Assembly: GCA_900323505.1 (NCBI GenBank)
Contig: OOIN01000021.1
Coordinates: 372,001 to 436,000 of the forward strand
Direction of reading: 5' to 3'
Origin: Ustilago trichophora
Taxonomy: Eukaryota > Basidiomycota > Ustilaginomycetes > Ustilaginales > Ustilaginaceae
Length of the DNA stretch: 64,000 bases
Positions within the stretch are counted from its first letter, which is position 1; every line of letters begins with the position of its first letter. Both the position numbers and the translations under genes were made by a program. The notes below the pieces were generated by a model, which searched no databases, was not told the DNA's origin, and worked only from the letters and a program-made list of their open reading frames with translations. Below, piece by piece: positions 26,643-37,922 of this stretch.

Positions 26643-29600
26643 ATGGTGACCGCAACGTCCACCTCCAGCTCCACAGCTGGCTCCTCTTCAGCCGCACCAG
26701 CCACGCGCAGGCAAGCACTCGCCCGTCTTTCACTCAAAGGCAAGCTCTACCAAAAGGGTTCTTCCACAGATGCGCTCCTCAAGCGTGTGCGACATGTTCG
26801 CACAGAGCTCAGCGAGATGGACCAGGATGCAGTCGACGTCAATTCGCTCAAAGACGTTTGCAAAGAACTCGTCACACCCGCACTCATGCTTCACAAGGAC
26901 AAGGCAGTCAAAGCCAACGTCGCCTGCTGTCTGGCAGATATGCTTCGTCTATTTGCACCCAACGCTCCTTTCACCCCTTCAGAACTTCGCGACATCTTTC
27001 AGTTCTTCCTTCATCAGCTCACCATGCCTCAAGGCGGTCTCTCAAAACCCAACGGTCCACAATATCCAGAATACTTTTATCTCCTCGAGAACCTCAGCAA
27101 CGTCAAGTCGGCCACGCTCATCTGCGACCTTGCAAATGCAGACGAACTCATGACAGAATACTTCAAGGGCTTCCTCGACCTTGCGCGTCCCGACATGTCC
27201 AAGAACGTCGAGATTTGCATGGCTGATGTCCTCGTTCAGCTCATTGACGAAGGTGTCGCTCTCCCCTCCGAGGTTCTCGATCTCCTCCTCGCCAACTTTA
27301 CATCAAAGGCCATCAAACACAACCCAGCTGCCCACCGCCTCGCCGTCGAAGTGTGCTCCAACACCAAGGATCGTCTGCAGAAGAACGTCGCCCAGTACTT
27401 TAACGAAGTCATTCTCTCTGCCACTCAGGACGAGGAGCAGGATGAACGCCTGGAAAGCTTGCAGACCGCACATTCCCTCATCGTCCAGATCAACCGTGTC
27501 GTTCCCTCGCTTCTCCTCAACGTCATCCCGCAGCTGGAAGAAGAGCTCAAAGCAGAAGACGTCCAACTCCGAGTGCTCGCCACCAAGGTTCTTGCTCAGA
27601 TGTTTGCCGAAAAGCCATCGGCTACCGCTGCCGAGAGCAGTGATCTCGCACGAAGGTATCCCGGTACATGGCGCGCCTGGCTCGGCAGGGCCAATGACAA
27701 GTCGTCCAGCTTGCGTGTTGTCTGGGCCGAATCCACCAAGCCCATCCTCGTTCACCATCCCGAACTGCGTCACGACCTGACACCTATCCTCGAGAACAAG
27801 CTCCTCGAACCAGACGAGCGTGTACGTGCAGCCACGGCAAAGATGCTCGGCTCGCTCGACTACGAGACTGCCCTGCACCACGTCGAAAAGTCGGTGCTGC
27901 TCAAGCTCGCCGATCGATGCAAGGATAAGAAGACACTTGTTCGCAGAGAGTCGCTCGAGGCAGTCGGCAAGCTCTTTGACATGGCTTATTCCGAAATTGA
28001 CAACAACGATCCTGCCGCCATTCAACAGTTTGCTTGGATCCCACAGGAAGTCTTCAACTGTCTCTATGCTGGTCAAGTCGATCTCCAGGTGCTGGTGGCA
28101 GCCACTGTCGAAAAGTACATACTGCCCATTCCAGCCAACCTCGACGAAGATGAGGCAGCATGGACCCAACGTCTTCTCCTTGTCATGAAGTATCTCGAGC
28201 CCGAAGCCACCAAGGCCATGCTTCGTCTCAGCAATCTCATCTTTGCCCGCCCAGCACTGTGGGATCGATTCCTAGACTGCTGCGAACAGTACAACGGAGG
28301 TGATGTCGCACCGGACAAGGACTCAAACGTGGTCAAGACTGCCATGGCGGATCGTATCCGACGATGTGCTGGATTGTTCGCCGTCCCTGAGCGCGCAAAG
28401 ACCGACCTGCACGCGTTTGCCAAGCTCAACGATACGCGTATCTACCGTCTTATTCGCACCTGCTTCGATCCGCAAACCGACCTCAAGACGGCGGTCAAGA
28501 GCAGAAACGACGCTCTCCGCCGTGTCGAGAACGCCAACGCCAGCATCCTCGATACCTTGACGGTGTTCATTCGTAGCGGATCCTACTTTATCTTGAACAG
28601 GTCGTCGGTGCCTACGCTGATTCGCAAGCTTTCACACAATCCAACTTCGGCATCGCAGCGTGCGAAAGCAGGCTCTTCCTCTCAGTCCCAGTCGCAGGGC
28701 GCAAGCGAAGCAACGGATGCCGAAACACACCGCGCATCGGCCAACGAGCTGCTCGAGTTTATTGCGAAGCGATGTCCGGCCATGTTGGCAATGCACGTCC
28801 CAGAGCTGTGCAAGGCGCTGTTTGAAGAGTCCAATGCAATGCTCACGCAGACCTGCTTGCAAGGCTTAGCAGCGATTGCGCAGTGGAACACTTCAAAGGT
28901 GCAGCTCGACAAGAAGGCCGTGGAACGTCTAGCTAAGCTGATTCTCAAGGGCACTCCGCTGCAGGCCAAGTTTGCTTCCAAGCTGCTGGCGATTGTTGCC
29001 ACTGGTGGAGCACGTGGTGGACGCAAGGCCGTCGGGCAGAAGCCTGGTACACCAGGCACATCCGTCTCCAGCAGCGCTGCCTTTGGCGTACTCGAAGAGG
29101 TGCTCGACTCGCTCGCCAAGCATCTTGCTGCGGCCAAGCCTGAGCGACAGGTAGCCATCCTGTACAGCTTGGCACAATTCTTCAAGCATGCGCCCGATGC
29201 TTCAGAGAATGTCAGCAGCACCGTGGTCCGTACGATTCTGTCGGACATCTTGCTCAAGCCTCTGCCGGCAAGCAAGGCCAAGGCGTACGCCAACGGAAGC
29301 GAGGACTGGATCGAGGACGCCAATGTGGACCACGAGCTGCGTGCCAAATTGCTTTCGCTTCAAGTGCTCACGAGGAGATGCGAGGCGTTCGGAGAGACGG
29401 ATAGTGCCGGAGACATGGCCAAGCCCATCTTTCGATTGCTGTGGGCAGTGGTAGGAGCAGGAGAGGCGAAAGCCCTCAATACTCCTGCACCGGCCAAGTC
29501 GCGCATGCGCCTGCAAGCGGCCATCTGTGTTCTCAAGCTTGCCCGCCATCCTTCCTACGATGCTTGCATTGGACGAGAATACCTCGATCTGGCGTTCACC

Positions 29601-30482
29601 GTGCAAGACGAGTCGTTCAACGTTCGCTCACGAATCCTGCACAAACTGCTGACATACTTGCAGGCGCGTCGAATCGACAGCCGATTCCTCGCCATGGCCT
29701 TTTTAGCCGCCTACGATCCCGAGGACGAGAACCGCAATATGGTGCTCCGTTATTGCCAAGGCAACTCTCGCAGCCTTCAACCGGATCAGCGGCTCAAATA
29801 TCTCGACGTCTCCTTCCCACGCCTCATCCACCTCCTCGCGCATCATCCCGATTTCTCTCGCGAAACAAAGGAAGACCTTATCCAGTTCATCCGCTACATC
29901 GAATTCTTCCTCGACTCCCTATCTTCCCCTTCCAACGTCTCTCTATTCTACTACCTCGCCACTCGCGTGAAAGGCGTTCGCGATGCCGAAACCCAAGGAG
30001 CATCCGAGAACCTCTACGCACTCTCCGAGCTTTCCCAACTCGTTATCAAGAAACGAGCTGCTCAACAGGGGTGGACCATAGAATCGTATCCCGGAAAAGT
30101 CACTTTGCCCGGGGACATTTTCAAACCGCTCCCGAGCAGAGAAGTTCAAAGGGAGATCTACGAAAGGCAGTATCTTCCTGCGGACCTTGTACGCCAGTTG
30201 TCAGAGTTCAAAGTCAAACCTTCCAAAGCTAATGGTGCTTCGGCGGCTGGGGCAAAGTTCAGCATGGCTAGCATCAAAGCGTCGGTGGGTGGGACAAAGC
30301 GCAAAGCAACCGGCGCTAAAGCCAGCAAGACAGGCAAAGGTGCAAAGAGGGGTAAGAAGAGAAGAAAGAACCACGATTCTGATTCTGATTCGGATGAAAG
30401 TAGCGAGCTTAGCGAAGACGAACAAGATCAAGGGGAAGAGGAAGAGGGAAACGAAAGCTCGGATTTGAGCGAAGAAGAGTAA
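26643..30482 (+). CDS. PDS5: Pds5 cohesin-associated HEAT-repeat protein
   Basis: Pds5 binds the Scc1 subunit of cohesin and controls its stability on chromatin, including sister-chromatid cohesion and loading or release with Wpl1 and Eco1. The single-exon product is 1,279 aa, close to the yeast protein. The N-terminus (LSLKGKLYQKGSSTDALLKRV ... ELVTPALMLHKDKAVKANVACCLADMLRLFAP) is the diagnostic Pds5 block. Repeated helical HEAT-like pairs follow over about 1,000 residues, including the YIEFFLDSL segment of the C-terminal lobe. The tail is Lys-rich then strongly acidic (Ser/Asp/Glu repeats), as in many Pds5 proteins. The start at 26643 is in CACCATGGTG context. It converges with the SET3-like gene at a 328-base gap. 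Confidence 0.92.
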   Translation: MVTATSTSSSTAGSSSAAPATRRQALARLSLKGKLYQKGSSTDALLKRVRHVRTELSEMDQDAVDVNSLKDVCKELVTPALMLHKDKAVKANVACCLADMLRLFAPNAPFTPSELRDIFQFFLHQLTMPQGGLSKPNGPQYPEYFYLLENLSNVKSATLICDLANADELMTEYFKGFLDLARPDMSKNVEICMADVLVQLIDEGVALPSEVLDLLLANFTSKAIKHNPAAHRLAVEVCSNTKDRLQKNVAQYFNEVILSATQDEEQDERLESLQTAHSLIVQINRVVPSLLLNVIPQLEEELKAEDVQLRVLATKVLAQMFAEKPSATAAESSDLARRYPGTWRAWLGRANDKSSSLRVVWAESTKPILVHHPELRHDLTPILENKLLEPDERVRAATAKMLGSLDYETALHHVEKSVLLKLADRCKDKKTLVRRESLEAVGKLFDMAYSEIDNNDPAAIQQFAWIPQEVFNCLYAGQVDLQVLVAATVEKYILPIPANLDEDEAAWTQRLLLVMKYLEPEATKAMLRLSNLIFARPALWDRFLDCCEQYNGGDVAPDKDSNVVKTAMADRIRRCAGLFAVPERAKTDLHAFAKLNDTRIYRLIRTCFDPQTDLKTAVKSRNDALRRVENANASILDTLTVFIRSGSYFILNRSSVPTLIRKLSHNPTSASQRAKAGSSSQSQSQGASEATDAETHRASANELLEFIAKRCPAMLAMHVPELCKALFEESNAMLTQTCLQGLAAIAQWNTSKVQLDKKAVERLAKLILKGTPLQAKFASKLLAIVATGGARGGRKAVGQKPGTPGTSVSSSAAFGVLEEVLDSLAKHLAAAKPERQVAILYSLAQFFKHAPDASENVSSTVVRTILSDILLKPLPASKAKAYANGSEDWIEDANVDHELRAKLLSLQVLTRRCEAFGETDSAGDMAKPIFRLLWAVVGAGEAKALNTPAPAKSRMRLQAAICVLKLARHPSYDACIGREYLDLAFTVQDESFNVRSRILHKLLTYLQARRIDSRFLAMAFLAAYDPEDENRNMVLRYCQGNSRSLQPDQRLKYLDVSFPRLIHLLAHHPDFSRETKEDLIQFIRYIEFFLDSLSSPSNVSLFYYLATRVKGVRDAETQGASENLYALSELSQLVIKKRAAQQGWTIESYPGKVTLPGDIFKPLPSREVQREIYERQYLPADLVRQLSEFKVKPSKANGASAAGAKFSMASIKASVGGTKRKATGAKASKTGKGAKRGKKRRKNHDSDSDSDESSELSEDEQDQGEEEEGNESSDLSEEE

Positions 30483-30810
30483 CATCCTCGCGATCTACGA
30501 CTTTTTGCTTGCTTATGACTGGAGTAAAAGTTATCCCCATGTTGTCTGTTTTCGTTTCAGTATCTCTCGGTTTCGGTTTGTATGTTGTACAAGTAGAGAC
30601 AGATTAAGACTGCCAAATGTGCAGGTTTTTGCTTCTTATCTTGTGGATGAGTTTTGTGCTTGTGATTGTTCATGTGAGATGTGTAGAAGGAGAGGAAGAT
30701 GCTTCGCCTCTTAGAACACAAGGCATTTAGGCTGACCATAAATAACGATACATGTACTAGACTGATTCAACATGATGTTCGAGGTGGTAAAGAATGAATT
30801 CAAGCCCGAC
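30483..30810. other. Convergent 3' region between PDS5 and SET3-like gene
   Basis: No gene, repeat or RNA was noticed. It holds the 3' untranslated regions of both neighbours. Confidence 0.6.
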
Positions 30811-33800
30811 CTAACGACCATTCCACCCACCTCTACCTCTAACACGAGATCTTCCTCTACCATTCCAACCCTGTCTAAATCCTCCTCTTGCACCAGATTC
30901 ATCGTATTCCCTCTCTCGCATATATTCCCCCCTACCCTCCCTACCCTCCCTTCCACCTCCACTTGGATTACTTGTGCAAAGACCCAAACTTCTACCACGA
31001 ACAATAATCCCCCTATTGTAAGCATCAGTCGTACGTTCGTACAAACCAGAACCCACTTGGGAATCCTCATATTCACCACTACTTGAAGAAGATCGTCGAT
31101 ATACCCCTCCTGCATAACTCCCTCCAGAGTGCAAATGCGACTGCGGATGTGGATGGACATCTATCCGACTAGCTAACCCCCCACCACCATTGTTATTACC
31201 AGAATTGACTCCAGACGTCTCACCAGCAACACCCGTACCAGATGAAATGAACCCATCTCGTAACGGTTCTTCCCGTCCACCCAAAAATCGTCCTTCCCCA
31301 GCACCTCTATATCCATCTCGTGAAGCATCACGATGATGCACTTCCCTCCTACCCCACCCTCCAGGACGTAACGGTTCTCGATCGTGATCCACCCCACCAC
31401 CGGCGGCAGCGCGAGATCGATCCCCCCAGCCCATATCTCTTCCACCACCATCGCGCATGATCGAATCTCCATGACGTGAGGCATACTCGCCGCTACGAGA
31501 TTCTCGAACCTCGCGTGCTTCCGCCCACGCTTCCGCCCTAGGATCGCCATCGCGCATGCTCGCCGGACCCTTTGGTACGCCTGCGAAATTGCGCGGTGGA
31601 TAGGACGGTAAAGCTGTAGTGGTCGGTGTTGGGGATGTCAAACCGGGTGCCGGGTATCGTGGGATGGAAGCGGTGGAACTGGTGGAGCTGGCCGTGGAAG
31701 GCGTGTTGCCAATGCCGGCTGCGACTCCGGCAATACCAATGCGCGCAGGGGTGGAGGTGATGGCTGGTGAAGGAGTGGTTGTAGAGTTGGATAGCGGTGC
31801 AGCGCTGGAACTGGCACTGGCAGACACGGCTGAAACCGGTGGAGGCAGGTTGGTCCCAGGAGGACTCATAAACGCACGAGGAGCTTTGGGAGGGTTGAAC
31901 CCGCTGCCAACGCTCGAAGATGATCCCGAGGGAGAAGGAGGCATGCGTCCGCCTGGAGCACGTGTAGGCCCAAGTGACGGAGATCGCGCTGGTGTAGAAG
32001 CTGAAGGAGGCGCGACTGAAGTTGTTGCAAAACCCCATGTGATGGCCGTCGGCGTAGTTGCGATGCCTGTACTGGTCGAAAGGGGTTTGGCGAATCCATC
32101 GGCAGCTGCAGACACACTGCTGCCAGAACTGCTTGCTTGCTGCCCAACGTTGTCGACCGCACCTGCTGGCTGCTGCGATACCGAGGGAGCACGGGCTCGG
32201 CGAGTCTCGAGTCGCATCAGCAGCGCAGGCGTATCAGCACCAGCGCCACTAGCACCTGCAGCTGCGGCACCAGTTGCTGTTCCTGTTGGCGAAGAGGCAC
32301 TTGCTGGGGCGATGCTGACCGCGCCAGCCTCGGAAGACTCCATCGCCTGAGACGTAGCAGACGTGGCTGCCTCCGCCGAGCTCGAGTCCTTCGCTGCTGC
32401 TGCTGACGCCGACGCGCTCTGCTGCTGAGCCGACAAAGTGGCCACAGGTTCGGGCGAAGGCGACTTCGGAATTTCGACGGAGCGGATAGCCGTCGGTGCC
32501 GAGATTGAAGTGAACAACACGCCTCGCGGCACCGCTGCAGAAGTCTTGCCCGACTCGGCAGCATCTGTGGAGCTCGACGATGTCTGTGCCGAGCCAATGG
32601 GAGTAGCACCAGCAGCTTCCGATGGGATCGAAGTCACAGTCGGCTCGGATCCCCTAGCAGAGACTGACGGCACGGGATCGCTCTTCTCGACAGAAGGCGA
32701 TGGTGCGACCTCGGAAGTTGGAGTGGCGAGAGTAGGGGTGAGGGGAGCAGCCGAGGTGTTGGCACTCTGCTGCTCCGAGACACGACGCTCTGCCAAGCGA
32801 CGCTTGTATTCGGCCAAGGAAAGCTTGACTCGTGGCTCTTCTTTCTTGACTTCGGGCGCGGGTGCCGGCGCTGCTGGAGGTGCTGCAGCCGTCGTCGACT
32901 CTGCTGCTGGCGCTTTGCTGTCCTCGCTCTTGGGAGTCTCCGCCGTGGGATCTCTGGTCTCTGGAGCAGCTTTGAACGGCTCAGGTTCCGCTTGTGCAGG
33001 CGCGGAAGATTCGGGCTGAGCCTGAGGAGCTTCTTCCCTCTTTGCGATGTTGGATGCCGAGGCTGGAGGCACAGCACCTTCTTCGTCGCTGCTCGGTTCG
33101 GAATCCGACAGGATGCGTCGCACCTTCTTCGCCTTGGTTGGGGTATCTTTCTTTGCAGACTTGCGATCGTCCACCGCTGCCGGGGTGGAAGGCCTCTCCT
33201 TCTTCGTCTTTCGAGGTACGTTAGCCTCGCTGGTATCCTGCTCCTCCTCCTTCTTCGAAGCACGTGGTGTGGAGGCGCCACTGCCAGCATCTTCCATGGT
33301 GACGTCTGCGTCTTCGTCGGGACGTTCCTTGCTGGTTTCATCCGCATCGTCTTCCGATAGATCATCCTCGCTGGACTCGGTATCGCCAAGGTCGAGAATG
33401 GCATTGCGGTGAATGCGCGCCTCTTCACGCTTGCGACGCTTCGAGGCCGACTCTTTGGGGCGCGATTCGCTGGCTCTGGCATTGCGGTCGCGAGCACGTT
33501 TGGCAGCACGCTCCTTCTTGGATAGCTCCACATCCGAGGTGCGTCTGTCATTCTCGAGGCGATGCTTGGCCGAAAGGCGTGGCACTGGCGGTGGGGGACT
33601 GAGGCTCGAATCGGCCGAGTCTGGCGACGGAACGGAAGAGAGTGGCGAGCTGGGATCCGCAATGTTGCCGGATTTTCTGCGCTTCTTGATCGGAGTCGTC
33701 GCAGCATACTCGTCGTAGCCAGTGTCTTCGTCCGAAGAAAAGTCGAGGGATGTACGCCCAGTGTCGAGCTTGCCTTTGCGTTTCGCACCGACCTTGGCTT

Positions 33801-36735
33801 TGCCGCCGGAGTCGGTAGATCGTCGACCCTTTGCTGCTTTGACCTGGTCATCCTCGTCATCCTTGTCGGTGGCGTCGTTGTCCTCGGCATCCTCATCGTC
33901 AGAAGGTGCCGCGGTGGCCTTGATGCGGGTACGCATGGATCGCTTCTTAGGAGGCAATAGGAAGAGACCCGAGAGCTCGGAATCTACTGCGCTTGCTTCG
34001 CCTCCTTTGCTAGGTCGAGGAAGAGCTTGGGCTCCGTCGGCTGCACGCAAAGCATCCATGAGGTCCTCATCCTCGTCCTCGCTGAGCGTCTCGTTCTCGC
34101 TGAGGCCGGAGAGGGGATCTGTGAGCGAGGACGCAATCGATCGTGTGTCATCCGCATCATCCAGATCAGATGCGGCAGACTCGATGTCTTGATCTTCCCC
34201 ATCAATGTCCATGCGATCGTTCTTGGCTGTGTCTCCACGACGAATCTTGCTTCGCATTGGAGCTGCTTCGTTGCCGCCACATCCAATCTCGCCATCCTCG
34301 TCGACGTCGCCTAGCAATTGCATCGTCTCGACGTCGCCTTCAGCTGTTAGAGCATCAAGCGCCGCTGCATCAGTAGGAGAGGCTTCATCCTTGATAGAGG
34401 TCTCTGGTGTCGGTGGACGACTGAAGGGTCTCCAGTGTCTTCGGATACCAACGAGCGGAGAAAAGTCGGGCAACTTGGCTCTACGGTTGTTCTTTCCGGG
34501 CATAGTGACGTTGAGGAGCGACATGCCGTTACCCACGCGTAGCATCTGTGCTACCGCGCAATCCTGCTTGCGACCGTTGTTGGCGCTGGCACCTCCTCCG
34601 CCTCCTGGTGGAGCTGCCGAGCCAATGCAGGCACAGAGTACCGAGCCTAGCAAAGCAGCAGATACGGTGCTCATCTTGACCGAGAACTCGGTGTCGGCGT
34701 AGGGAAACTCGCCTTTCTCTGCCAAAGCCACCATGTTGGCTGTGTGCTTGTCTGCGTCGACATCGCCGTCGCGAGACTCGAGGTAAGGGTTCTGCACCAG
34801 TTCTGGCAAGAAATGAACGATGTGCGCGTCATCCCATTCCCAACCTAGTGTGATCTCGTGGGTGCGAGGAATGTCGGTCAGAGCAAAGATGCCAAAGAAG
34901 AGCTGTGGCTCCTCGGAGCGACTCTCGACGGGCGGCGTGTCGGCGTACCTCTGATTTCGAGATGCTGATGTCAGAGGCGTCAGGGCAGGAGCAGGCGATT
35001 GGGCTCTGGAGCTGGTACGAGAGCGAACAGATGGCTGGCCGTTGGGATGGAAGAGGATGGGACGAAGGACGGCGTTGGGATGGCAACTGAAGCGGGCAAA
35101 GCGAGCCTCGTTGCCGTACCTTCGGGCGTCGATGGCCAAGTTGAGCGGAGGTGGAAGAAGGTGGACATGTGGCTTGGTGGCACCGAGTGCAGCGTACTGG
35201 TTGATGGGGTTGTTGCGATAGGCGCTGGCACTGTAGAGCTCGCCGCGCAACTCTGAGATGAAGGCACCGGCAGGAATGGAGCCATCGGCAAAGAGACCAT
35301 GCATGACGGGTCTCGAGAAGGCGCGCGATGCGCACCATGCGCGCTGCGGTTCGTCGGCCGAATTGTTGACGTAGAGGACGTTGCTGAAAACACCTGCAGA
35401 GGCCGACTCAGAGATGTGCTTGACGTAGGTGCGAGACGCAAGATCGGCAAGCGAGGGTCCAGTCAACTCGACGGGAACACACTCATCACCGACGGCCGAG
35501 ATGGCGATGGGGTTGTTGTCGTATAGGCTGGGAGAGGCTGGCGCGCGTGGTGAGGATGCGGATGGGGATGATGCAGAGGATGATGAAGGATGCGATTCGG
35601 CCAGGGCGTGCTTTGTGTTGGAGAAATGGCGACCTGTGCTGGAAGCTGTGGGGACGACGAGGCGACCGTTGGGCCCTGGGATGGCCTTGAGTGGACTGCC
35701 TTGCTCCCAATCGAGCATAGCAGCTGCGAGGATTTCGACGATGGAGGGATCTGCGACCAAGTTGTTGACGATGGGGGTGAACTCGACGTGCCAGGCCTCG
35801 AGCTGTTCTGCTAGGTCGAATGGATCATCTATGCGTTCATGAGAACTGCCGGGGGTGAAGACGCCCCTTACAGGAGTGGACACGGAGGAAGGTGTGTCGT
35901 ATCCTCTTCGAGAGCCTTTGTGGCCTTTACGCTGTTTGCCGCCTTTTGGTGCTGCACCGGCGCTGGCGGGAACCTCGGGAACGATGAATTGGGTATTGGA
36001 GAGATCGAGGGCCTGACTAGGTTTGCGGGAGCGAGCTGCGGAGGAGGAGGAGGCGAGATTGGCATTGGGTTGCAGTGCTAGCGATGGATCCGATGCAGGT
36101 ATCGCCGAGGACGCAGGATGCGTGCTAGAGGTTGGTGACGAGACTGGCTCTTGTGTGAGGTAGGCTTGATTGAAGTTGTTGGATGCGAGTGCCTGGGCTT
36201 GGCGTTTGAGGTTGCGATCCATAAGCGCTTTTCGGGCTTCGTTGTTCTTGCGCTTCTGCTGGTGGGCTTGAGCAAAGGCGACGTCGACAGGACGAGGTTC
36301 GCACTGCTCGCAGAGATACTCGTCAGGGACGGAGGCTTGAGACATGCCAAAGCATGCGCAATGCTGCCAAACAAGGCATCTGTCGCACTGGATGGTGAAA
36401 CCGTCGTCATCATCACAGCCACAGATGCATCGGATGATACCTGCTTCTTCGTCGACAGTGCCTTGGTCGTCATCGTCTTGTGCTGCCTCATCATCTTGGT
36501 TGGTGGGATCCGATGGCAAGTCATCCGATACTGTTGTGGGTGGACGCGCAGAAGGGCGAGATGGCTCGACAGAAGAAGGTTCAGGAGCAGTGGGAAGGTC
36601 GGACGGTAGCGTCTGAAGTTGAGATGTGGATGGGGATGGTGCAGGTGCAGAAGAAGAAGAGGAGGAGGATGCACCGGCCCTGGCGGGTGGAGGAGGGTCG
36701 CGGGCAAAGACGCCCATAGTGGGTGGCTTGATCAT
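30811..36735 (-). CDS. SET3: SET3-like PHD-finger and SET-domain protein (1,974 aa)
   Basis: A PHD finger lies at about residues 103-145 ([28 protein letters not shown] ... YLCEQC, Cys4-His-Cys3 spacing). A SET domain follows at about 480-635 ([21 protein letters not shown] ... [14 protein letters not shown] ... [19 protein letters not shown]). The RFSCHPN and LGW variants resemble the Set3/UpSET/MLL5 group, whose SET domain is thought to be non-catalytic and whose PHD reads H3K4 methylation within a histone deacetylase complex. The remaining two thirds are disordered: acidic Ser-rich blocks, a long Ala/Ser/Pro region, and an Arg/Gly-rich C-terminus ([12 protein letters not shown]). It is much longer than yeast Set3 (about 750 aa). 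An alternative start is the ATG at 36714. An undetected intron in the C-terminal part is possible. Confidence 0.8.
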   Translation of the reverse strand: MIKPPTMGVFARDPPPPARAGASSSSSSSAPAPSPSTSQLQTLPSDLPTAPEPSSVEPSRPSARPPTTVSDDLPSDPTNQDDEAAQDDDDQGTVDEEAGIIRCICGCDDDDGFTIQCDRCLVWQHCACFGMSQASVPDEYLCEQCEPRPVDVAFAQAHQQKRKNNEARKALMDRNLKRQAQALASNNFNQAYLTQEPVSSPTSSTHPASSAIPASDPSLALQPNANLASSSSAARSRKPSQALDLSNTQFIVPEVPASAGAAPKGGKQRKGHKGSRRGYDTPSSVSTPVRGVFTPGSSHERIDDPFDLAEQLEAWHVEFTPIVNNLVADPSIVEILAAAMLDWEQGSPLKAIPGPNGRLVVPTASSTGRHFSNTKHALAESHPSSSSASSPSASSPRAPASPSLYDNNPIAISAVGDECVPVELTGPSLADLASRTYVKHISESASAGVFSNVLYVNNSADEPQRAWCASRAFSRPVMHGLFADGSIPAGAFISELRGELYSASAYRNNPINQYAALGATKPHVHLLPPPLNLAIDARRYGNEARFARFSCHPNAVLRPILFHPNGQPSVRSRTSSRAQSPAPALTPLTSASRNQRYADTPPVESRSEEPQLFFGIFALTDIPRTHEITLGWEWDDAHIVHFLPELVQNPYLESRDGDVDADKHTANMVALAEKGEFPYADTEFSVKMSTVSAALLGSVLCACIGSAAPPGGGGGASANNGRKQDCAVAQMLRVGNGMSLLNVTMPGKNNRRAKLPDFSPLVGIRRHWRPFSRPPTPETSIKDEASPTDAAALDALTAEGDVETMQLLGDVDEDGEIGCGGNEAAPMRSKIRRGDTAKNDRMDIDGEDQDIESAASDLDDADDTRSIASSLTDPLSGLSENETLSEDEDEDLMDALRAADGAQALPRPSKGGEASAVDSELSGLFLLPPKKRSMRTRIKATAAPSDDEDAEDNDATDKDDEDDQVKAAKGRRSTDSGGKAKVGAKRKGKLDTGRTSLDFSSDEDTGYDEYAATTPIKKRRKSGNIADPSSPLSSVPSPDSADSSLSPPPPVPRLSAKHRLENDRRTSDVELSKKERAAKRARDRNARASESRPKESASKRRKREEARIHRNAILDLGDTESSEDDLSEDDADETSKERPDEDADVTMEDAGSGASTPRASKKEEEQDTSEANVPRKTKKERPSTPAAVDDRKSAKKDTPTKAKKVRRILSDSEPSSDEEGAVPPASASNIAKREEAPQAQPESSAPAQAEPEPFKAAPETRDPTAETPKSEDSKAPAAESTTAAAPPAAPAPAPEVKKEEPRVKLSLAEYKRRLAERRVSEQQSANTSAAPLTPTLATPTSEVAPSPSVEKSDPVPSVSARGSEPTVTSIPSEAAGATPIGSAQTSSSSTDAAESGKTSAAVPRGVLFTSISAPTAIRSVEIPKSPSPEPVATLSAQQQSASASAAAAKDSSSAEAATSATSQAMESSEAGAVSIAPASASSPTGTATGAAAAGASGAGADTPALLMRLETRRARAPSVSQQPAGAVDNVGQQASSSGSSVSAAADGFAKPLSTSTGIATTPTAITWGFATTSVAPPSASTPARSPSLGPTRAPGGRMPPSPSGSSSSVGSGFNPPKAPRAFMSPPGTNLPPPVSAVSASASSSAAPLSNSTTTPSPAITSTPARIGIAGVAAGIGNTPSTASSTSSTASIPRYPAPGLTSPTPTTTALPSYPPRNFAGVPKGPASMRDGDPRAEAWAEAREVRESRSGEYASRHGDSIMRDGGGRDMGWGDRSRAAAGGGVDHDREPLRPGGWGRREVHHRDASRDGYRGAGEGRFLGGREEPLRDGFISSGTGVAGETSGVNSGNNNGGGGLASRIDVHPHPQSHLHSGGSYAGGVYRRSSSSSGEYEDSQVGSGLYERTTDAYNRGIIVRGRSLGLCTSNPSGGGREGREGRGEYMREREYDESGARGGFRQGWNGRGRSRVRGRGGWNGR

Positions 36736-37922
36736 GTTGAAGTTGTTGGGGGCGGCTGACTATGCGCCGCCGTTGTGAGACGGAGCTCGTGCAGGTGGAG
36801 CTGTGGACTGCGACTGTAAAGGAGAGGGATGTGCGCTATAACTAGGCATACGGTTGCGACAAGCGGAAGCTAAGCAGTTAGACCGAAATGGCGGACTCGG
36901 CTGTGGGTATCATACTGCTAGCTGCAGGTTGTAGGCGTGCGAGAGCAAGGAGCGGAAGAATTGCTGGGCTGAATGGAGCCCGTACACTTGACCGAATGGA
37001 TGGAAACGAGATTGGTTTTTGCAGAGCACTTGAGCGTGAGTAGAGAGGAGGCTGCCTCCTGTACGGGTAGATTGGGGTCTGTACCAAGTCGAGGGTGGTA
37101 CTGAGTGTGGTAGTGAGTGTGGACCGAGCGCAAGTGAGAGCTGGTCGTAACTTCGGATGTTATGTGCTGTGTAGGATGAAGGAAAGAGGGCGAGTGTCAA
37201 GTGGATGGCGCCAAGGCCTTGAAAGAAGGATGATGGGAGGGATGATGGGAGGGATGATGGGAGGGATGGTAGATTGGGATGTCGGTCGGCCCTGCATCTC
37301 AACTCAAAGCGTCAGGACAACAGTCTCTGCTTTGGCTCGGCATACGCAAAACCTTTGAACATCGCGTCTCGAGCTCAGTCAAAAAAAAAAAAGAAAAATG
37401 CCCAAAATTTTCAGAAACAAGACAACTCAGCTTTTGTTTGTGCATCATCCAGCCAGATTAGCAGAGGTGCTCCATTTTTGGTACTGTTTGTTATTCAAAT
37501 GATGGCGAATGCGCGCGTCAACTTTAAATTTCTCGAGAAGAATTCCATCCATCTATGTAATCCCTTCTTCACATCATCTCTCTTCCCTTTGACCCCAATC
37601 TCGATCGTCACTACCTTCCTCACAGACGACATTCGGCTTGTACATATCGGTAGCAACGACTCATCCTCGCCCCTAGCAGCTGTATAGCTCGGTTTGTACA
37701 AGGTCAGGTTCAGCGACACGCTTCAAGCAAATCAGCACTCCACTTCACTTCGACCTACCCCCCACTCCGACTACATCCTCTCCTCATGCTTTGCAGTCAG
37801 CTCAACTAAGGCTCTATCCAATACCACTTTTTCGTAACGTCGCCCACACCACGCAGACCCAAGCTTAGGTCTTCTCTGCTGCCCGCCAGATCATCACGTG
37901 GAGCACCACTCGCACCACAACC
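36736..37922. promoter_or_regulatory. Divergent promoter region of SET3-like gene and BRR2
   Basis: No gene is seen in 1.19 kb. A 12-base unit GATGATGGGAGG is repeated three times at 37229-37264, and a short A-run lies near 37381. Confidence 0.5.
37229..37264. repeat. Three tandem copies of a 12-base G-rich unit
   Basis: GATGATGGGAGG occurs three times in perfect tandem, followed by a fourth truncated unit GATGG. Confidence 0.85.
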
